Shown in pieces: positions 17,502-30,291 of a DNA stretch of 64,000 nt. Position 1 is the stretch's first letter, and the number at the start of each line of letters is the position of its first letter. The position numbers were made by a program, and so were the translations under genes. The notes below the pieces were generated by a model. That model saw only the letters and a program-made list of their open reading frames with translations, was not told the origin of the DNA and did not search any database. Origin of the DNA: Microbispora rosea (GTDB lineage Bacteria > Actinomycetota > Actinomycetes > Streptosporangiales > Streptosporangiaceae); the NCBI RefSeq assembly GCF_900156315.1, contig NZ_FTNI01000016.1, positions 62,001-126,000 on the forward strand. The letters run 5' to 3'.

Positions 17502-18523
17502 GAAGCCTCCAGGTTCGGCTTGATCTCGTTCTCCCAGATGGCGCGCCGCCGCTCGCGCGGCAGGTGGCAGCGCACGAGGTGGCCGCCCTCGGTCTCCAGC
17601 AACTCCGGCACCTCCGCCTTGGCCCGCCCGCCCGTACGCTCCTCGAACACGCAGCGCGGGTGGAAGGCGCAGCCGGACGGCACGTTGATCAGTGAGGGCG
17701 GCGAGCCCTTGATCGGCATCAGCCGCTCGGTCGGCTCGCGGTCCAGCCGCGGCATCGAGCCGAGAAGGCCCCACGTGTAGGGGTGCTCGGGCCGCTCGAA
17801 GATGTCGTCGGAGGTGCCGTACTCGACGCACTTGCCGCCGTACATCACGAGGATGTCGTCGGACAGCTCGGCGACGACGCCGAGGTCGTGCGTGATGATG
17901 ATCAGCGCGGCGTTGAAGTCGCGCTGCAGGTCGCGCATCAGATCGAGGATCTGCGCCTGCACGGTCACGTCGAGCGCGGTCGTCGGCTCGTCGGCGATCA
18001 GCAGCTCGGGGTCGCAGCTCAGCGCCATGGCGATCATGGCGCGCTGCCGCATGCCCCCGGAGAACTCGTGGGGGTAGCTGTCCACGCGGCGCTCCGGCTG
18101 CGGGATGCCCACCCGGCCGAGCATGTCGATCGCGTGCTTGCGCGCGACCTTCTTGCTGACGTCGTTGTGGATGCGGTAGGCCTCGATGATCTGGTCGCCG
18201 ACCGTGTAGAACGGGTGCATCGCCGACAGCGGGTCCTGGAAGATCATCGCCATCTTCTTGCCGCGCAGCGCCCGCACGTGCTCCTGGCTGGCGCCGACGA
18301 GCTCCTCGCCGTCCAGCCAGATCTCGCCCGAGATGCGGGCGCGCCCGCCCTTGTGCAGGCCGAGGATGCCGAGGCTGGTCACGCTCTTGCCGGAGCCGGA
18401 CTCGCCGACGATGCCGAGCGTCTTGCCCCGCTCCAGGGTGAACGACAGCCCGTCGACGGACTTGACCAGGCCGTCGTCGGTCGGGAAGTGGATCCGCAGG
18501 TCCTTCAGTTCCAGGAAGCTCAT
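17498..18523 (-). CDS. Peptide-type ABC transporter ATP-binding protein (OppD/DppD-like)
   Basis: First ATPase of the importer, 341 aa. Walker [12 protein letters not shown], signature [15 protein letters not shown], Walker [14 protein letters not shown]-loop ITHDLGVV, and the C-terminal Cys-containing extension CAFHPRC. ATG at 18523 overlaps the permease stop by 4 bp (18520-18523), and its own stop overlaps the second ATPase, so three genes are coupled. It would pair with the OppF-like subunit to power import through the two permeases. Confidence 0.94.
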   Translation of the reverse strand: MSFLELKDLRIHFPTDDGLVKSVDGLSFTLERGKTLGIVGESGSGKSVTSLGILGLHKGGRARISGEIWLDGEELVGASQEHVRALRGKKMAMIFQDPLSAMHPFYTVGDQIIEAYRIHNDVSKKVARKHAIDMLGRVGIPQPERRVDSYPHEFSGGMRQRAMIAMALSCDPELLIADEPTTALDVTVQAQILDLMRDLQRDFNAALIIITHDLGVVAELSDDILVMYGGKCVEYGTSDDIFERPEHPYTWGLLGSMPRLDREPTERLMPIKGSPPSLINVPSGCAFHPRCVFEERTGGRAKAEVPELLETEGGHLVRCHLPRERRRAIWENEIKPNLEAS

Positions 18524-19539
18524 CCCAGCCTCACCCTCGGGTCCACGACGGCGTACAGGAGGTCGACGATCAGGTTCGCGAAGACCACGAAGAAGGCGGC
18601 GACGAGCGTCACGCCCATGACCTTGGGCAGGTCCTGGTTCGTGATCGCGTCGATCGCGTACTTGCCCATGCCGGGCAGCGAGTAGGTGCTCTCGGTGAGC
18701 ACGGCGCCGCCGAGCAGCAGGCCGAGGTCGAGGCCGAAGATCGTGAGGATCGGAGTGAGCGCGCCGCGCAGGCCGTGTTTGACCACGACCCTCCGCTCGT
18801 TCAGGCCCTTGGCCCGTGCGGTGCGGATGTAGTCCTCACTCATCGTCTCCAGCATGCCCGCCCGGGTGAGCCGCGCGTACCCGGCGGCGTACAGGAAGGC
18901 CAGCGTGATCCACGGCAGGATCAGGTTGTAGGCCCACATCGCCGGATTCTCCTCGAACGGCGTGAAGCTGCCGCCCGGGGCGGTGATCCGGAATGGATGA
19001 CCGTAGCTGAAGATGACCAGCGAGACGATGCCGGTGAAGAAGATCGGCAGTGACACGCCGGCCAGGGCGACGCCCATCGCGGCGCGGTCGAACAGGCTGC
19101 CGCGTCTCAGCGCGGACAGCACGCCGGTCGCCACACCGGCTAACACCCAGATGACGGCGGCCCCGATGGCCAGCGAGAGCGTCACGGGCAGCCGGTCCAG
19201 CAGGTCGGGCCAGACGGGGAGCCGGGTGAGGAACGAGTAGCCGAAGCAGGGCGCCGGGCAGCGCTCCACGCCGGGGCCGTAGTCGTAGTCGGCGCCGGCG
19301 ACGATGCCCTTGGCGAACCGCCCGTACTGCACGATCAGCGGATCGTTGAAGCCGAGCTTGTCGGCAGCGATCTTGACCTGTTCCGCCGAGGCGGTGCGCC
19401 CAACGTAGCGCGCGGCCAGGCTCTCCGAGGTGGCGCCCGCCAGGCGGGGCACCAGGAAGAAGATGGCGAACGTGATGATGCTCACGATGGTGAGCATCAC
19501 CACCGCCCAGATCAGCCGCCGGATGATGTATGTGACCAC
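18520..19539 (-). CDS. Peptide-type ABC transporter permease (DppB-like)
   Basis: The 339-aa inner-membrane permease begins with [26 protein letters not shown], typical of DppB/OppB, has a large external loop, and the EAA cytoplasmic loop [24 protein letters not shown]. The external loop includes two Cys residues (CPAPC), perhaps a disulfide. GTG at 19539. It follows the binding-protein gene after 90 bp that hold a hairpin, and overlaps the next ATPase gene. Confidence 0.93.
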   Translation of the reverse strand: MVTYIIRRLIWAVVMLTIVSIITFAIFFLVPRLAGATSESLAARYVGRTASAEQVKIAADKLGFNDPLIVQYGRFAKGIVAGADYDYGPGVERCPAPCFGYSFLTRLPVWPDLLDRLPVTLSLAIGAAVIWVLAGVATGVLSALRRGSLFDRAAMGVALAGVSLPIFFTGIVSLVIFSYGHPFRITAPGGSFTPFEENPAMWAYNLILPWITLAFLYAAGYARLTRAGMLETMSEDYIRTARAKGLNERRVVVKHGLRGALTPILTIFGLDLGLLLGGAVLTESTYSLPGMGKYAIDAITNQDLPKVMGVTLVAAFFVVFANLIVDLLYAVVDPRVRLG

Positions 19540-19554
19540 AGTCCCCCCGGCTCC

Positions 19555-19582
19555 GGGGGCCGGCCCTGTGGGACCGGCCCCC
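19555..19582 (-). terminator. Intra-operon hairpin after the binding-protein gene
   Basis: GGGGGCCGG (19555-19563) pairs with CCGGCCCCC (19574-19582), with a CCC/GGG inner stem. It lies between the solute-binding-protein gene and the downstream permease. Such hairpins usually stabilise or partly terminate the transcript so that binding protein is made in excess. Confidence 0.6.
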
Positions 19583-19629
19583 TTGCCGCGTTCACGCGTC
19601 TATCGGATCTGTCTGGTCTCGGCGGACGC

Positions 19630-21408
19630 TTACTTGACGCCCATGCCGAGGTAGTCGTACATGCCGTACGCGTCGTTGACGAAGATGTTCGTGGCGTTCT
19701 TGCTGCGCACGAGCAGGGTCTTCGTCCACACGTTCGGCAGGATGAAGGAGTCCTCCATGACCTTCTTGTCGATCTGGGTCCAGATCGCGTTGCGGGCGTT
19801 GGTGTCGGTCTCCTTCATCGCCTGGTCGATCAGCTTGTCGACCTCGGGGTCGCGGACGCTGATGTTGGAGGAGCCACCGGTGTCACGGATGACGCGGCTG
19901 TCGACGATCTGCTGCAGGAAGCCGAAGCCGTCGGGCCAGTCGGACTGCCAGCCGTTCATGGCCAGACCGATCTTGTTGTCCTTGGCGTAGCCCGGCTTGC
20001 CGGCGTACAGCGCGAAGTAGTCGGCCTGCGGGAACGGCTTGAGCGTGAGCTTGATGCCGACCCGGCCGAGGGACTGCTGCAGCGCCTCGGCGGCCGCCTT
20101 CTCCTTGGGCCGCTCGGCGCGGTAGGAGATGTTGGTCTCGAAGCCGTTGGGCTGGCCGCAGGCGGTCAGCGCCTCCTTGGCCTTGGTCAGGTCGCCCTTG
20201 TTGTCGGCGCCCGGCGGGTAGAGGTTGAAGTCCTCGTGGCCGGGGATCGCCGGCGGCAGCAGGCTGGTCGCGATCTGGCCGCCGGAGAACTCGCCGCCCC
20301 AGGCGGTCTGGAGGGACACCTTGTCCGTGGCGTACTGGACGGCCTTGCGGCAGTCGATGTTGTCGAGCGGCGGGACGTTGCCGTTGATCGACGTGTACCA
20401 GAGGCGCGTGCTGGTCGGGTTGTCGGAGTTCGCCTTCAGGGCGGGGTCGGGCAGGACCCGGCCGAGGGCCGCCGACTGGATGCCGATGCCCGCGACGTCG
20501 ATGTCGAGGTCGCCGGCGAGGATCCGGTTGTCGATGTCGTCGGCGTTGACGTTGGTGGAGACCTCGTAGCCGTCCGGCAGCGCCTTACGGTTCGGGTCGG
20601 TCGCCGGGTCCCACTGCTCGTTGCGGACCAGCGTGAAGCCCTTGCCGATCTCGTTCTTCTCGAACTTGTACGGCCCGGTGGCGATGACGTGTTCCTTGTA
20701 CTTCGCGCCGGTGTCCTTGTCCTTGGGGACCGGGATCGTGGCGGGAAGCTGGGCGAAGTAGTCGAAGTTGCTCAGCGGCTGCTTGAGGTGGAAGACGATC
20801 GTGGAGTCGTCGGGCGTCTCGATCGCGCTGTCGGTGTTGACGTCCTTGGACTTGTAGGCGCCCTTGTAGCCCTTCGGCCAGTCGAGGAAGTCGTTGAAGT
20901 AGGTGTACCCGTCCGGGAACACCTCCTTGTCGAACGACCGCTCCACGGCGTACTTCACGTCCTTGGACGTGACCGGGGTGCCGTCCTCGAACTTGATGCC
21001 CTTCTTGAGCTTGTACGTCCAGGTCTTGGCATCGTCGCTGGGCGTGCCCATGTCCTCGGCGAGGTCGGGGGTGAGCTGGTTGCCCTCCTTGCCCACGGCG
21101 GACTTGAACATCAGCAGCGACCGGCCGTACAGGCGGATGAAGTTCCAGGAGTAGCCGTAGTAGGTGTCGCCCGGGTCGAGGGAGTCCCAGTCACCGCCGT
21201 TGGCGAACTTGAGGATGCCGCCCTTCTTGTCGGACGGGTTCACGACCCCCGTGAGGGCGGCGTTGAACTCGCCGGTCGCGGCGGCGCCGCCGCCCGCGGC
21301 GTCGCCGGAGGACGACGGCGAGCTGCTGCCCGAACCGCCGCCGCAGGCGGCCACGGCAAGGGCGAGCACGGCGCCGATGGCCGCCACACCCAGTCTTCTT
21401 CTTAGCAT
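19630..21408 (-). CDS. ABC transporter substrate-binding lipoprotein, family 5
   Basis: Extracytoplasmic binding protein of the importer, 592 aa. It has a lipoprotein signal MLRRRLGVAAIGAVLALAVAAC (lipid-modified Cys at 22), a Gly/Ser/Ala linker, then the SBP_bac_5 fold with LTPDLAEDMGTPSDDAKTWTYKLKKGIKFEDGTPVTSKDV. ATG at 21408 has AAGGGG about 7 nt upstream. It is the second gene of the operon, between the DppC-like permease and the DppB-like permease, which is an unusual order. Ligand unknown; family members bind peptides, nickel or sugars. Confidence 0.94.
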   Translation of the reverse strand: MLRRRLGVAAIGAVLALAVAACGGGSGSSSPSSSGDAAGGGAAATGEFNAALTGVVNPSDKKGGILKFANGGDWDSLDPGDTYYGYSWNFIRLYGRSLLMFKSAVGKEGNQLTPDLAEDMGTPSDDAKTWTYKLKKGIKFEDGTPVTSKDVKYAVERSFDKEVFPDGYTYFNDFLDWPKGYKGAYKSKDVNTDSAIETPDDSTIVFHLKQPLSNFDYFAQLPATIPVPKDKDTGAKYKEHVIATGPYKFEKNEIGKGFTLVRNEQWDPATDPNRKALPDGYEVSTNVNADDIDNRILAGDLDIDVAGIGIQSAALGRVLPDPALKANSDNPTSTRLWYTSINGNVPPLDNIDCRKAVQYATDKVSLQTAWGGEFSGGQIATSLLPPAIPGHEDFNLYPPGADNKGDLTKAKEALTACGQPNGFETNISYRAERPKEKAAAEALQQSLGRVGIKLTLKPFPQADYFALYAGKPGYAKDNKIGLAMNGWQSDWPDGFGFLQQIVDSRVIRDTGGSSNISVRDPEVDKLIDQAMKETDTNARNAIWTQIDKKVMEDSFILPNVWTKTLLVRSKNATNIFVNDAYGMYDYLGMGVK

Positions 21409-21457
21409 TGCAAACCCCTTGGTGATAGGAGCCGGGGACTTTACGAGAAGGGAGGGC

Positions 21458-22450
21458 TCAGCGGGCCTTCGGGTCGAGAGCGTCCCGCAGGCCGTCGCCG
21501 AACAGGTTGAACGCCAGGACCGTGATGAAGATCGCCATGCCGGGGAAGAACATGAAGTGCGGGATCGTGTAGAACCGCACCGCGTCCGCCAGCATGCCGC
21601 CCCAGGTGGGGGTGGGCGGGCGCACGCCGACGCCGAGGAACGACAGCGCCGCCTCGAACAGCACGTTCGTGGGGATCAGCAGCGTCGCGTAGACGAGGAT
21701 GGGCGCGATCAGGTTCGGCAGCAGCTCACGGAAGATGATGTACGGCCCGCGCGCCCCGAGGCTCCGCGCCGCGTCCACGAACTCCCGCTCGCGCAGCGAC
21801 AGGGTCTGCCCCCGGACGATCCGCCCGATGTACGGCCAGTTGAAGAAGCCGATGATGAACACCAGCAGCGAGACGCGCAGCGTGTCGCCGGTCAGGCCGA
21901 ACGCCGAGTCGGGGACGATGCCCGCCAGCGCGATCGCGAAGACCAGGAGCGGGAAGGCCAGGAAGACGTCCATGGTCTTGCTGATGATCGAGTCGACCAG
22001 GCCGCCGAAGAAGCCCGCGGTGACCCCGAGCAGGGTGCCGATGACCACCGAGAGCAGCGTGGCCAGGAAGGCGATGAGCAGCGAGATGCGCGCGCCGTAC
22101 ACGACCCGGCTGAAGATGTCACGGCCGTTCACCGGCTCGATGCCGAACAGGTGGTCGGCGCTGATGCCGGTGCCCGTCTTGGGCACCATCGTGGAGGAGT
22201 CGATGAGGTCGGAGTTGAACTGCGTCGGGTCCTGCCCGAGCAGCCCGACGATCACCGGCGCGAAGACCGCGACCAGGATCAGGAAGATGACGATCAGACC
22301 ACCGGCGAGGGCGACCTTGTCGCGCTTGAGCCGCATCCAGGCGATCTGACCGAGGGACCTCCCCTGGATCGCCTTGTCGCCCGACGCATCGACGACGGCC
22401 TCCGGCGTGGCCTCTGTGTCCCCACCGGTGACGTCCATCGGCGCGGTCAT
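21458..22450 (-). CDS. Peptide-type ABC transporter permease (DppC-like)
   Basis: The 330-aa permease has the short N-terminal cytoplasmic extension typical of DppC, a first membrane span (KVALAGGLIVIFLILVAVFAPVI), an external domain with the family block HLFGIEPVNGRDIFSRVVYGARISL, and the EAA loop REREFVDAARSLGARGPYIIFRELLPN. ATG at 22450 has GGAGG 4 nt upstream. First gene of the operon; DppC-like genes normally follow dppB, so the order here (C, binding protein, B, D, F) is rearranged. Confidence 0.93.
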   Translation of the reverse strand: MTAPMDVTGGDTEATPEAVVDASGDKAIQGRSLGQIAWMRLKRDKVALAGGLIVIFLILVAVFAPVIVGLLGQDPTQFNSDLIDSSTMVPKTGTGISADHLFGIEPVNGRDIFSRVVYGARISLLIAFLATLLSVVIGTLLGVTAGFFGGLVDSIISKTMDVFLAFPLLVFAIALAGIVPDSAFGLTGDTLRVSLLVFIIGFFNWPYIGRIVRGQTLSLREREFVDAARSLGARGPYIIFRELLPNLIAPILVYATLLIPTNVLFEAALSFLGVGVRPPTPTWGGMLADAVRFYTIPHFMFFPGMAIFITVLAFNLFGDGLRDALDPKAR

Positions 22451-22609
22451 CGATCCTCCTTCGCCCTGCCCGAACGGACCGCATCCGCGGTGACACGCTC
22501 GGGGTAGCCCGGGATCGATCCGGCGACGGAAAAGCGACGGCCGCTCACGACCTTGCCTCGCACGGCCATTTGGTGCAGGCCCCCTGGATCCCAGACGACA
22601 TTGTCCGAA

Positions 22610-22632
22610 GGGGTCGCGTGGTGTGCGACCCC
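22610..22632. other. Hairpin in leader region upstream of ABC operon
   Basis: GGGGTCGC (22610-22617) pairs with GCGACCCC (22625-22632), extended by CCG/CGG. It is about 160 bp upstream of the first ABC gene, within the 366-bp gap 22451-22816. The gap is more AT-rich between 22690 and 22800 and probably holds the operon promoter and the end of the 164-aa membrane protein transcript. No small gene was recognised. Confidence 0.5.
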
Positions 22633-22816
22633 CGGACGCAGAATCTATGGTCTGAGCTGGGCTGACCAGTCCCCAGAGGCCCGCTGTGGCTCAACTGTGA
22701 TTCACGCGAAACTCATTCGTGTTGATCTTGAAGGGTTTGTCCGCATCCCGTTTCGATTATGTCGTGGAACTGTAACATTGCACTGGCCGGTAACTTGGTC
22801 CCACGATGTGGGATGT

Positions 22817-23311
22817 TCAGCTGATCCCCCGGCGCTTGAGAATGTCCTCGATGTCCGAGAAATCATCTGCTGCGGGCTGTTCCACCTGCCGTGGTGCCGT
22901 CTTCCCGGTCTGTCCCGTTTTAGGCGTGGCCGTTCTGGGCGCGCCAGAGCGCTCAGGGGCCGCGGCGGCGCCCCCCTGCTCCGGACCCGCCGTACGGGCC
23001 CGGGACAGGGCGCGGCCGCGCAGCGTGCCGGAGACGACGAACAGCAGCGCCGACAACCCGGCGAGGACCACCCCGGCCCACACCGCGGGCGACAGGACCA
23101 GGCCGGTCACGAAGCCCACCACCGCCGCGCCGATGTTCCAGAGCGTCTGCAGCGCGCCGGTGAGGTAGGCGGCCAGCGGCAGCAGGGACCAGGCGGTGGC
23201 CCGCAGGCCGGCGGTCACCCCCCTGCGGCGAAAGGCCAGGTAGCCGAGCCCGATCCCCACCGCGGTGAGGCCGGCACACAGCGGCAGCCAAGCGATGTCG
23301 TTGTATGTCAT
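22817..23311 (-). CDS. Small actinobacterial membrane protein with charged C-terminal tail
   Basis: Not assigned to a named family. The 164-aa protein starts MTYNDIAWLPLCAGLTAVGIGLGYLAF and has about four hydrophobic segments (8-25, 36-50, 55-75, 80-100). The soluble Ala/Pro/Thr-rich tail ends DDFSDIEDILKRRGIS, a short acidic-basic helix that could dock a partner. ATG at 23311 is preferred over 23353 because the extra residues are Arg/Gly nonsense. Single gene, same strand as the HAD phosphatase upstream. Confidence 0.7.
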   Translation of the reverse strand: MTYNDIAWLPLCAGLTAVGIGLGYLAFRRRGVTAGLRATAWSLLPLAAYLTGALQTLWNIGAAVVGFVTGLVLSPAVWAGVVLAGLSALLFVVSGTLRGRALSRARTAGPEQGGAAAAPERSGAPRTATPKTGQTGKTAPRQVEQPAADDFSDIEDILKRRGIS

Positions 23312-23381
23312 GGCGGGTCCCCTTCGTCCACGGCGTCCCTCCCATCCTGGCACCCGGGAGGCGACGGCGCGGGGGCCCGCG

Positions 23382-24023
23382 CTACCGGACGAGCGAGCGC
23401 AGGAAGTCCACGTCCACGTCGAGCAGCGAGGGCATCACGACCCGCCCCGGCGCCTGAGCGATGGGCAGGACGCCCGGCACGGCGACGACCCGGCACCCGG
23501 CGGCGGTGGCGGAGGCGACGCCGTTCGGCGAGTCCTCCAGCGCGACGCACCGCTCCGGGTCCACCGACAGCAGGCCGGCCGCGGTCAGGTACGGCTCCGG
23601 GTGCGGCTTGGTGCACGTGACGTCGTCGGCCGTCACGACGACCTCGAAGTGCTCCCGGCCGACGGCCTTGAGCACGGCGTCGGCGATGATTCGCAGCGAC
23701 GAGGTGACCAGCGCGGTGCGCACCCCCTGGTCGCCGAGCCCCCGCAGCAGGTCGAGGGCCCCCGGCATGGGCTCGACGCCTCGCGTCAGCCGGCTCTCCA
23801 TGCCGTCGATCAGCCACTCCCCCACGAGCGCGGGGTCGGCGTCGGCCTGCGTCAGCTCCAGCATGTACGCGACGGTGCGGTCCCAGGACCCACCCACGAG
23901 CTGCTCCTGGTGCTCCGGGCCCCAGTCTCCGCCGAGGCGGGTGACCACCTCGGTCTCGACCTCGAACCACACCCCTTCGGTGTCGACGAGCAATCCGTCC
24001 ATGTCGAACAGCACGGCGTCCAC
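23382..24023 (-). CDS. HAD-superfamily phosphatase (beta-phosphoglucomutase-like)
   Basis: The 213-aa HAD hydrolase has motif I FDMDGLLVDTE (nucleophile and acid/base Asp), motif II LVTSS, motif III Lys in CTKPHPEPY and motif IV ALEDSPNGV. The four-helix cap between motifs I and II places it with beta-phosphoglucomutase/GPH-type enzymes. It dephosphorylates or isomerises a small phosphate ester; substrate unknown. Start is GTG at 24023 with GGGGAAGGGG upstream; the longer open frame is a shadow of metH. It follows metH on the same strand with an 80-bp gap. Confidence 0.9.
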   Translation of the reverse strand: MDAVLFDMDGLLVDTEGVWFEVETEVVTRLGGDWGPEHQEQLVGGSWDRTVAYMLELTQADADPALVGEWLIDGMESRLTRGVEPMPGALDLLRGLGDQGVRTALVTSSLRIIADAVLKAVGREHFEVVVTADDVTCTKPHPEPYLTAAGLLSVDPERCVALEDSPNGVASATAAGCRVVAVPGVLPIAQAPGRVVMPSLLDVDVDFLRSLVR

Positions 24024-24103
24024 GTGGCCCCTTCCCCCGGCGAGACCCCCGATGAGGGGGGACCAACATGGTAAGGGGCGCCCGTGAACGCCGGTGCGGC
24101 CGG

Positions 24104-27568
<3,465 letters not shown>

Positions 27569-27787
27569 GAAGGCAAGCCTATCGGCCCCCGCCGGATGGA
27601 ATATCGTCCGCGCGCGCGAAACGGGAATACCGGGTGTGTGAGGGGACGGCGGGCCGGCGCCCGCCCGGATGGCGCCGGAGGCGGGCCAGCGCGACGGGCC
27701 GGTGCCCGCCGGAGGTGACGTACGGGGCCCCTCACCGAATAGTCTTGGACTGAGCCATACTGCACAAGGCCAGTGAGGAGGCGGCGC

Positions 27788-28642
27788 GTGATCGAGTTCG
27801 AAGGGCTCCCCGAGCTCGTCGACCCGGTGCTGATCGCCGCGTTCGAGGGATGGAACGACGCCGGCGAGGCGTCCAGCGGCGTGCTCGCGCACCTCGAGTC
27901 CGAGTGGAAGGCCACCCCGCTCGTCGAGCTGGACCCCGAGGACTACTACGACTTCCAGGTGACCCGGCCGGTGGTCGAGCTCGGCGACGGCGTGACCCGC
28001 TCCGTCGTGTGGCCGACCACCAGGCTGCTGCTGGCCCGCCCGCCGGGCGCCAAGCGCGATGTGGTGCTGCTGCGCGGCATCGAGCCCAACATGCGGTGGC
28101 GGTCGTTCTGCGCCGAGATCGTGGGGCTCTGCCACGACCTCGGCATCGAGCTGGCCATCCTGCTCGGCGCGCTGCTCAACGACTCGCCGCACACCCGGCC
28201 GGTGCCGATCACCGGCTCGGTCAGCGACCCCGGCATGGCCCGCGCGCTCAACCTCGAGCTGACCAAGTACGAGGGCCCGACGGGCATCGTGGGCGTGCTG
28301 CAGCACACCCTCGGCACCGCCGGGCTTCAGACGGTGTCCCTGTGGGCGTCGGTCCCGCACTACGTCGCCCAGCCGCCCAACCCCAAGGCCACCCTGGCGC
28401 TGCTGCGCCGCATCGAGGACATGCTCGACATCCCGATGCCGTACGGCGACCTGGCCGAGGAGGCGCGGGCCTGGGAGCACGGCGTGGACGAGCTGGCGGC
28501 CCAGGACAGCGAGGTGGCCGAATACGTGCGGGAGCTGGAGGAGCGCAAGGACGCGGCCGAGCTGCCCGAGGCCAGCGGCGACGCCATCGCGGCGGAGTTC
28601 GAGCGCTACCTGCGCCGCCGCGACCGCGGCACCGACCGCTGA
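27788..28642 (+). CDS. PAC2-family protein (proteasome-assembly-chaperone-like)
   Basis: The 284-aa protein belongs to the actinobacterial PAC2 family, named for similarity to an archaeal/eukaryotic proteasome assembly chaperone; its bacterial role is not established. Family blocks: VLIAAFEGWNDAGEASSGVLAHLE, DYYDFQVTRP, LLRGIEPNMRWRSFCAEIV and TGSVSDPGMARALNLE. GTG at 27788 is chosen because GAGGAGG lies 6 nt upstream; the earlier GTG at 27773 is next to that site. Divergent from metH, convergent with the cysteine-synthase-like gene; the 39-bp gap 28643-28681 shows nothing. Confidence 0.9.
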   Translation: MIEFEGLPELVDPVLIAAFEGWNDAGEASSGVLAHLESEWKATPLVELDPEDYYDFQVTRPVVELGDGVTRSVVWPTTRLLLARPPGAKRDVVLLRGIEPNMRWRSFCAEIVGLCHDLGIELAILLGALLNDSPHTRPVPITGSVSDPGMARALNLELTKYEGPTGIVGVLQHTLGTAGLQTVSLWASVPHYVAQPPNPKATLALLRRIEDMLDIPMPYGDLAEEARAWEHGVDELAAQDSEVAEYVRELEERKDAAELPEASGDAIAAEFERYLRRRDRGTDR

Positions 28643-28681
28643 CCCCTGAGGCAGCAGGCGCAGCCGGAGCGGTGGGAACGG

Positions 28682-29617
28682 TCAGGCCGGCCACCAGCTG
28701 AGGTAGCGCTCACCGGTGTCCGGGAAGATCGTCACGATCGTCCGCCCCGACAGGTCCCGGCGGCGGGCGAGCTCGGCGCAGCCGTACGCCGCCGCGCCGG
28801 AGGAGACCCCGACCAGCAGCCCGGTGGTGGCCGCGATGCGCCGGGTCATGGCGGCCGCCTCGCCGTCCGGCACGGTGATCACGTCGTCGATCAGCGTGAC
28901 GTCGGTGACGGGGCTGATGAAGCCGCCGTTGAGGCCGGGGATCCGGTGGGGCCCCGGCGCGCCTCCCGACAGCAGCGGGGAGCCCTCCGGCTCCACCGCG
29001 ACGACGCGCAGCGCGGGGTTGCGCTCGCGCAGGTAGCGGGCCGTTCCGGTGAGCGTTCCGCCGGTCCCGACCCCGCACACCAGCACGTCGATCCGACCGC
29101 CGGTGGCGGCCCAGATCTCCGGTCCCGTGGTCGTGTAGTGGGCCATGACGTTGGCGGGGTTCTCGTGCTGGCGGGCGTACCAGGACCCGGGGACGGCGGC
29201 GTGCAGCTCCCTCGCCCGGTCCACGCATCCCTGGAAGCCGAGGACGTGGTCGGTGAACTCGACCCGGGCGCCCAGCATGCGCAGCACCAGCGTGCGCTCC
29301 CGCGACGCGTTGTCCGGCATCACGACGACGCACGGGTGTCCCCGGCTCACCGCGAGCGCCGCCAGGGCGATTCCGGTGTTGCCCGAGGTGGACTCGATCA
29401 CGGTCGCGCCGGGGGTCAGCGCCCCGGACGCCTCGGCCTCCTGGATCATGCGCAGCGCCACCCGGTCCTTGATGCTCGACAGCGGGTTGGCCGCCTCCAG
29501 CTTGGCGAGCACGGTGGCGTCCGGGGGCAGGCCGTCGAGGGCGAGACGGATCAGGGGCGTGCCGCCGATGAGGTCGTCGATCCTGGTCGCGACGTCGCCG
29601 CCGATCAGCGGGATCAT
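28682..29617 (-). CDS. CysM-like PLP enzyme (O-acetylserine sulfhydrylase family)
   Basis: Fold-type II PLP enzyme, 311 aa: it replaces the acetoxy group of O-acetylserine (or phosphate of O-phosphoserine) with a nucleophile. Lys Schiff base in NPLSSIKDRVAL, substrate loop ESTSGNTGIALA, PLP phosphate loop GVGTGGTLTG, and GVSSGAAAYG. MPDNASRER and the C-terminal GERYLSWWP place it nearer CysM than CysK. Last gene of a coupled operon (ATGA overlap 29614-29617) with a serine acetyltransferase/ATP-grasp fusion, so it probably makes a special beta-substituted alanine rather than bulk cysteine. Housekeeping cysteine synthesis cannot be excluded. The nucleophile is unknown. Confidence 0.88.
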   Translation of the reverse strand: MIPLIGGDVATRIDDLIGGTPLIRLALDGLPPDATVLAKLEAANPLSSIKDRVALRMIQEAEASGALTPGATVIESTSGNTGIALAALAVSRGHPCVVVMPDNASRERTLVLRMLGARVEFTDHVLGFQGCVDRARELHAAVPGSWYARQHENPANVMAHYTTTGPEIWAATGGRIDVLVCGVGTGGTLTGTARYLRERNPALRVVAVEPEGSPLLSGGAPGPHRIPGLNGGFISPVTDVTLIDDVITVPDGEAAAMTRRIAATTGLLVGVSSGAAAYGCAELARRRDLSGRTIVTIFPDTGERYLSWWPA

Positions 29618-30291
29618 GCCTGCTCCTTCGCGGCCACCAGCAGGTATTCGTGCGAGCGGTTGGTCACCATCGGGTCGTCGTCGCTCACCGGCCGGTCGTA
29701 GCAGTGGATCCGCTCGTCGCCGAGCGTCAGATGCCTGCCGAGCACCCGGGCGACGTCCCAGGCCAGCGGCACGAACCTGCCCGCCAGGCGGCGGTTCTGC
29801 ACGGCGAGCACCGCCCGCGCGCCGGGCCGCATCACCTTCGTCACCGCGGCGAAGGCCTCGTCGATCGCGCTCAGGTAATCGTCGTAGTCCCGCAGCGCGT
29901 AGAACTGACCCTCCACCGTGGAGTGGGTGTCGAGGTTGGTGCCGAAATAGGGCAGGTCGGCCAGGACGAAGTCCACCGACTCCGGCGGCAGCGGCGGCGT
30001 GCGGGCGTCGGCGCACAGCATCGTCTGGCCGGGGTACGCCTCCAGGCGCTTTCGCGCCTGCTCCGCACGCTCCGGCGAGACCTCCAGGCCGATCCCCTTC
30101 CGGGACTCGACCGCGCACGCCACCAGCGTGGTCCCCCAGCCGGCGAACGGGTCGAGCACGACGTCTCCCGGCTCGGTCATCTCCACGATCAGGGGCCTCA
30201 GCTGGCTGACCCAGCCGCACTGGCCCGCGGCCTCCGGCAGCGCGTACGCCGGGTCCTCTCCCTGCAGAACGTGCCAACTCGATCTGCCCAT
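29614..30291 (-). CDS. DNA-methylase-fold SAM methyltransferase with DLPY catalytic motif
   Basis: The 225-aa methyltransferase resembles N6/N4 amino-methyltransferases: SAM loop DPFAGWGTT (47-55) and catalytic-type motif ADLPYFG (111-117), where the canonical motif is D/N/S-P-P-Y. The second position is Leu, as in some RNA or small-molecule amino methyltransferases. There is no target-recognition domain and no restriction gene, and it is coupled by overlaps to an exporter (1 bp) and to the CysM-like gene (ATGA). A role in N-methylating a small metabolite is therefore more likely than DNA modification; this is inference. ATG at 30291; the longer frame is a shadow. Confidence 0.75.
   Translation of the reverse strand: MGRSSWHVLQGEDPAYALPEAAGQCGWVSQLRPLIVEMTEPGDVVLDPFAGWGTTLVACAVESRKGIGLEVSPERAEQARKRLEAYPGQTMLCADARTPPLPPESVDFVLADLPYFGTNLDTHSTVEGQFYALRDYDDYLSAIDEAFAAVTKVMRPGARAVLAVQNRRLAGRFVPLAWDVARVLGRHLTLGDERIHCYDRPVSDDDPMVTNRSHEYLLVAAKEQA

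Noticed and set aside
22690..22816. Small RNA gene in the AT-richer gap upstream of the ABC operon
   Set aside because: No terminator with a clear promoter pair on one strand; better explained as promoter region.
27569..27787. Cobalamin or SAM/SAH riboswitch ahead of metH
   Set aside because: No B12-box or other conserved riboswitch core was found; only GC-rich inverted repeats are present.
29614..30291. Restriction-modification system
   Set aside because: No restriction endonuclease or specificity gene nearby; operon context is biosynthetic.
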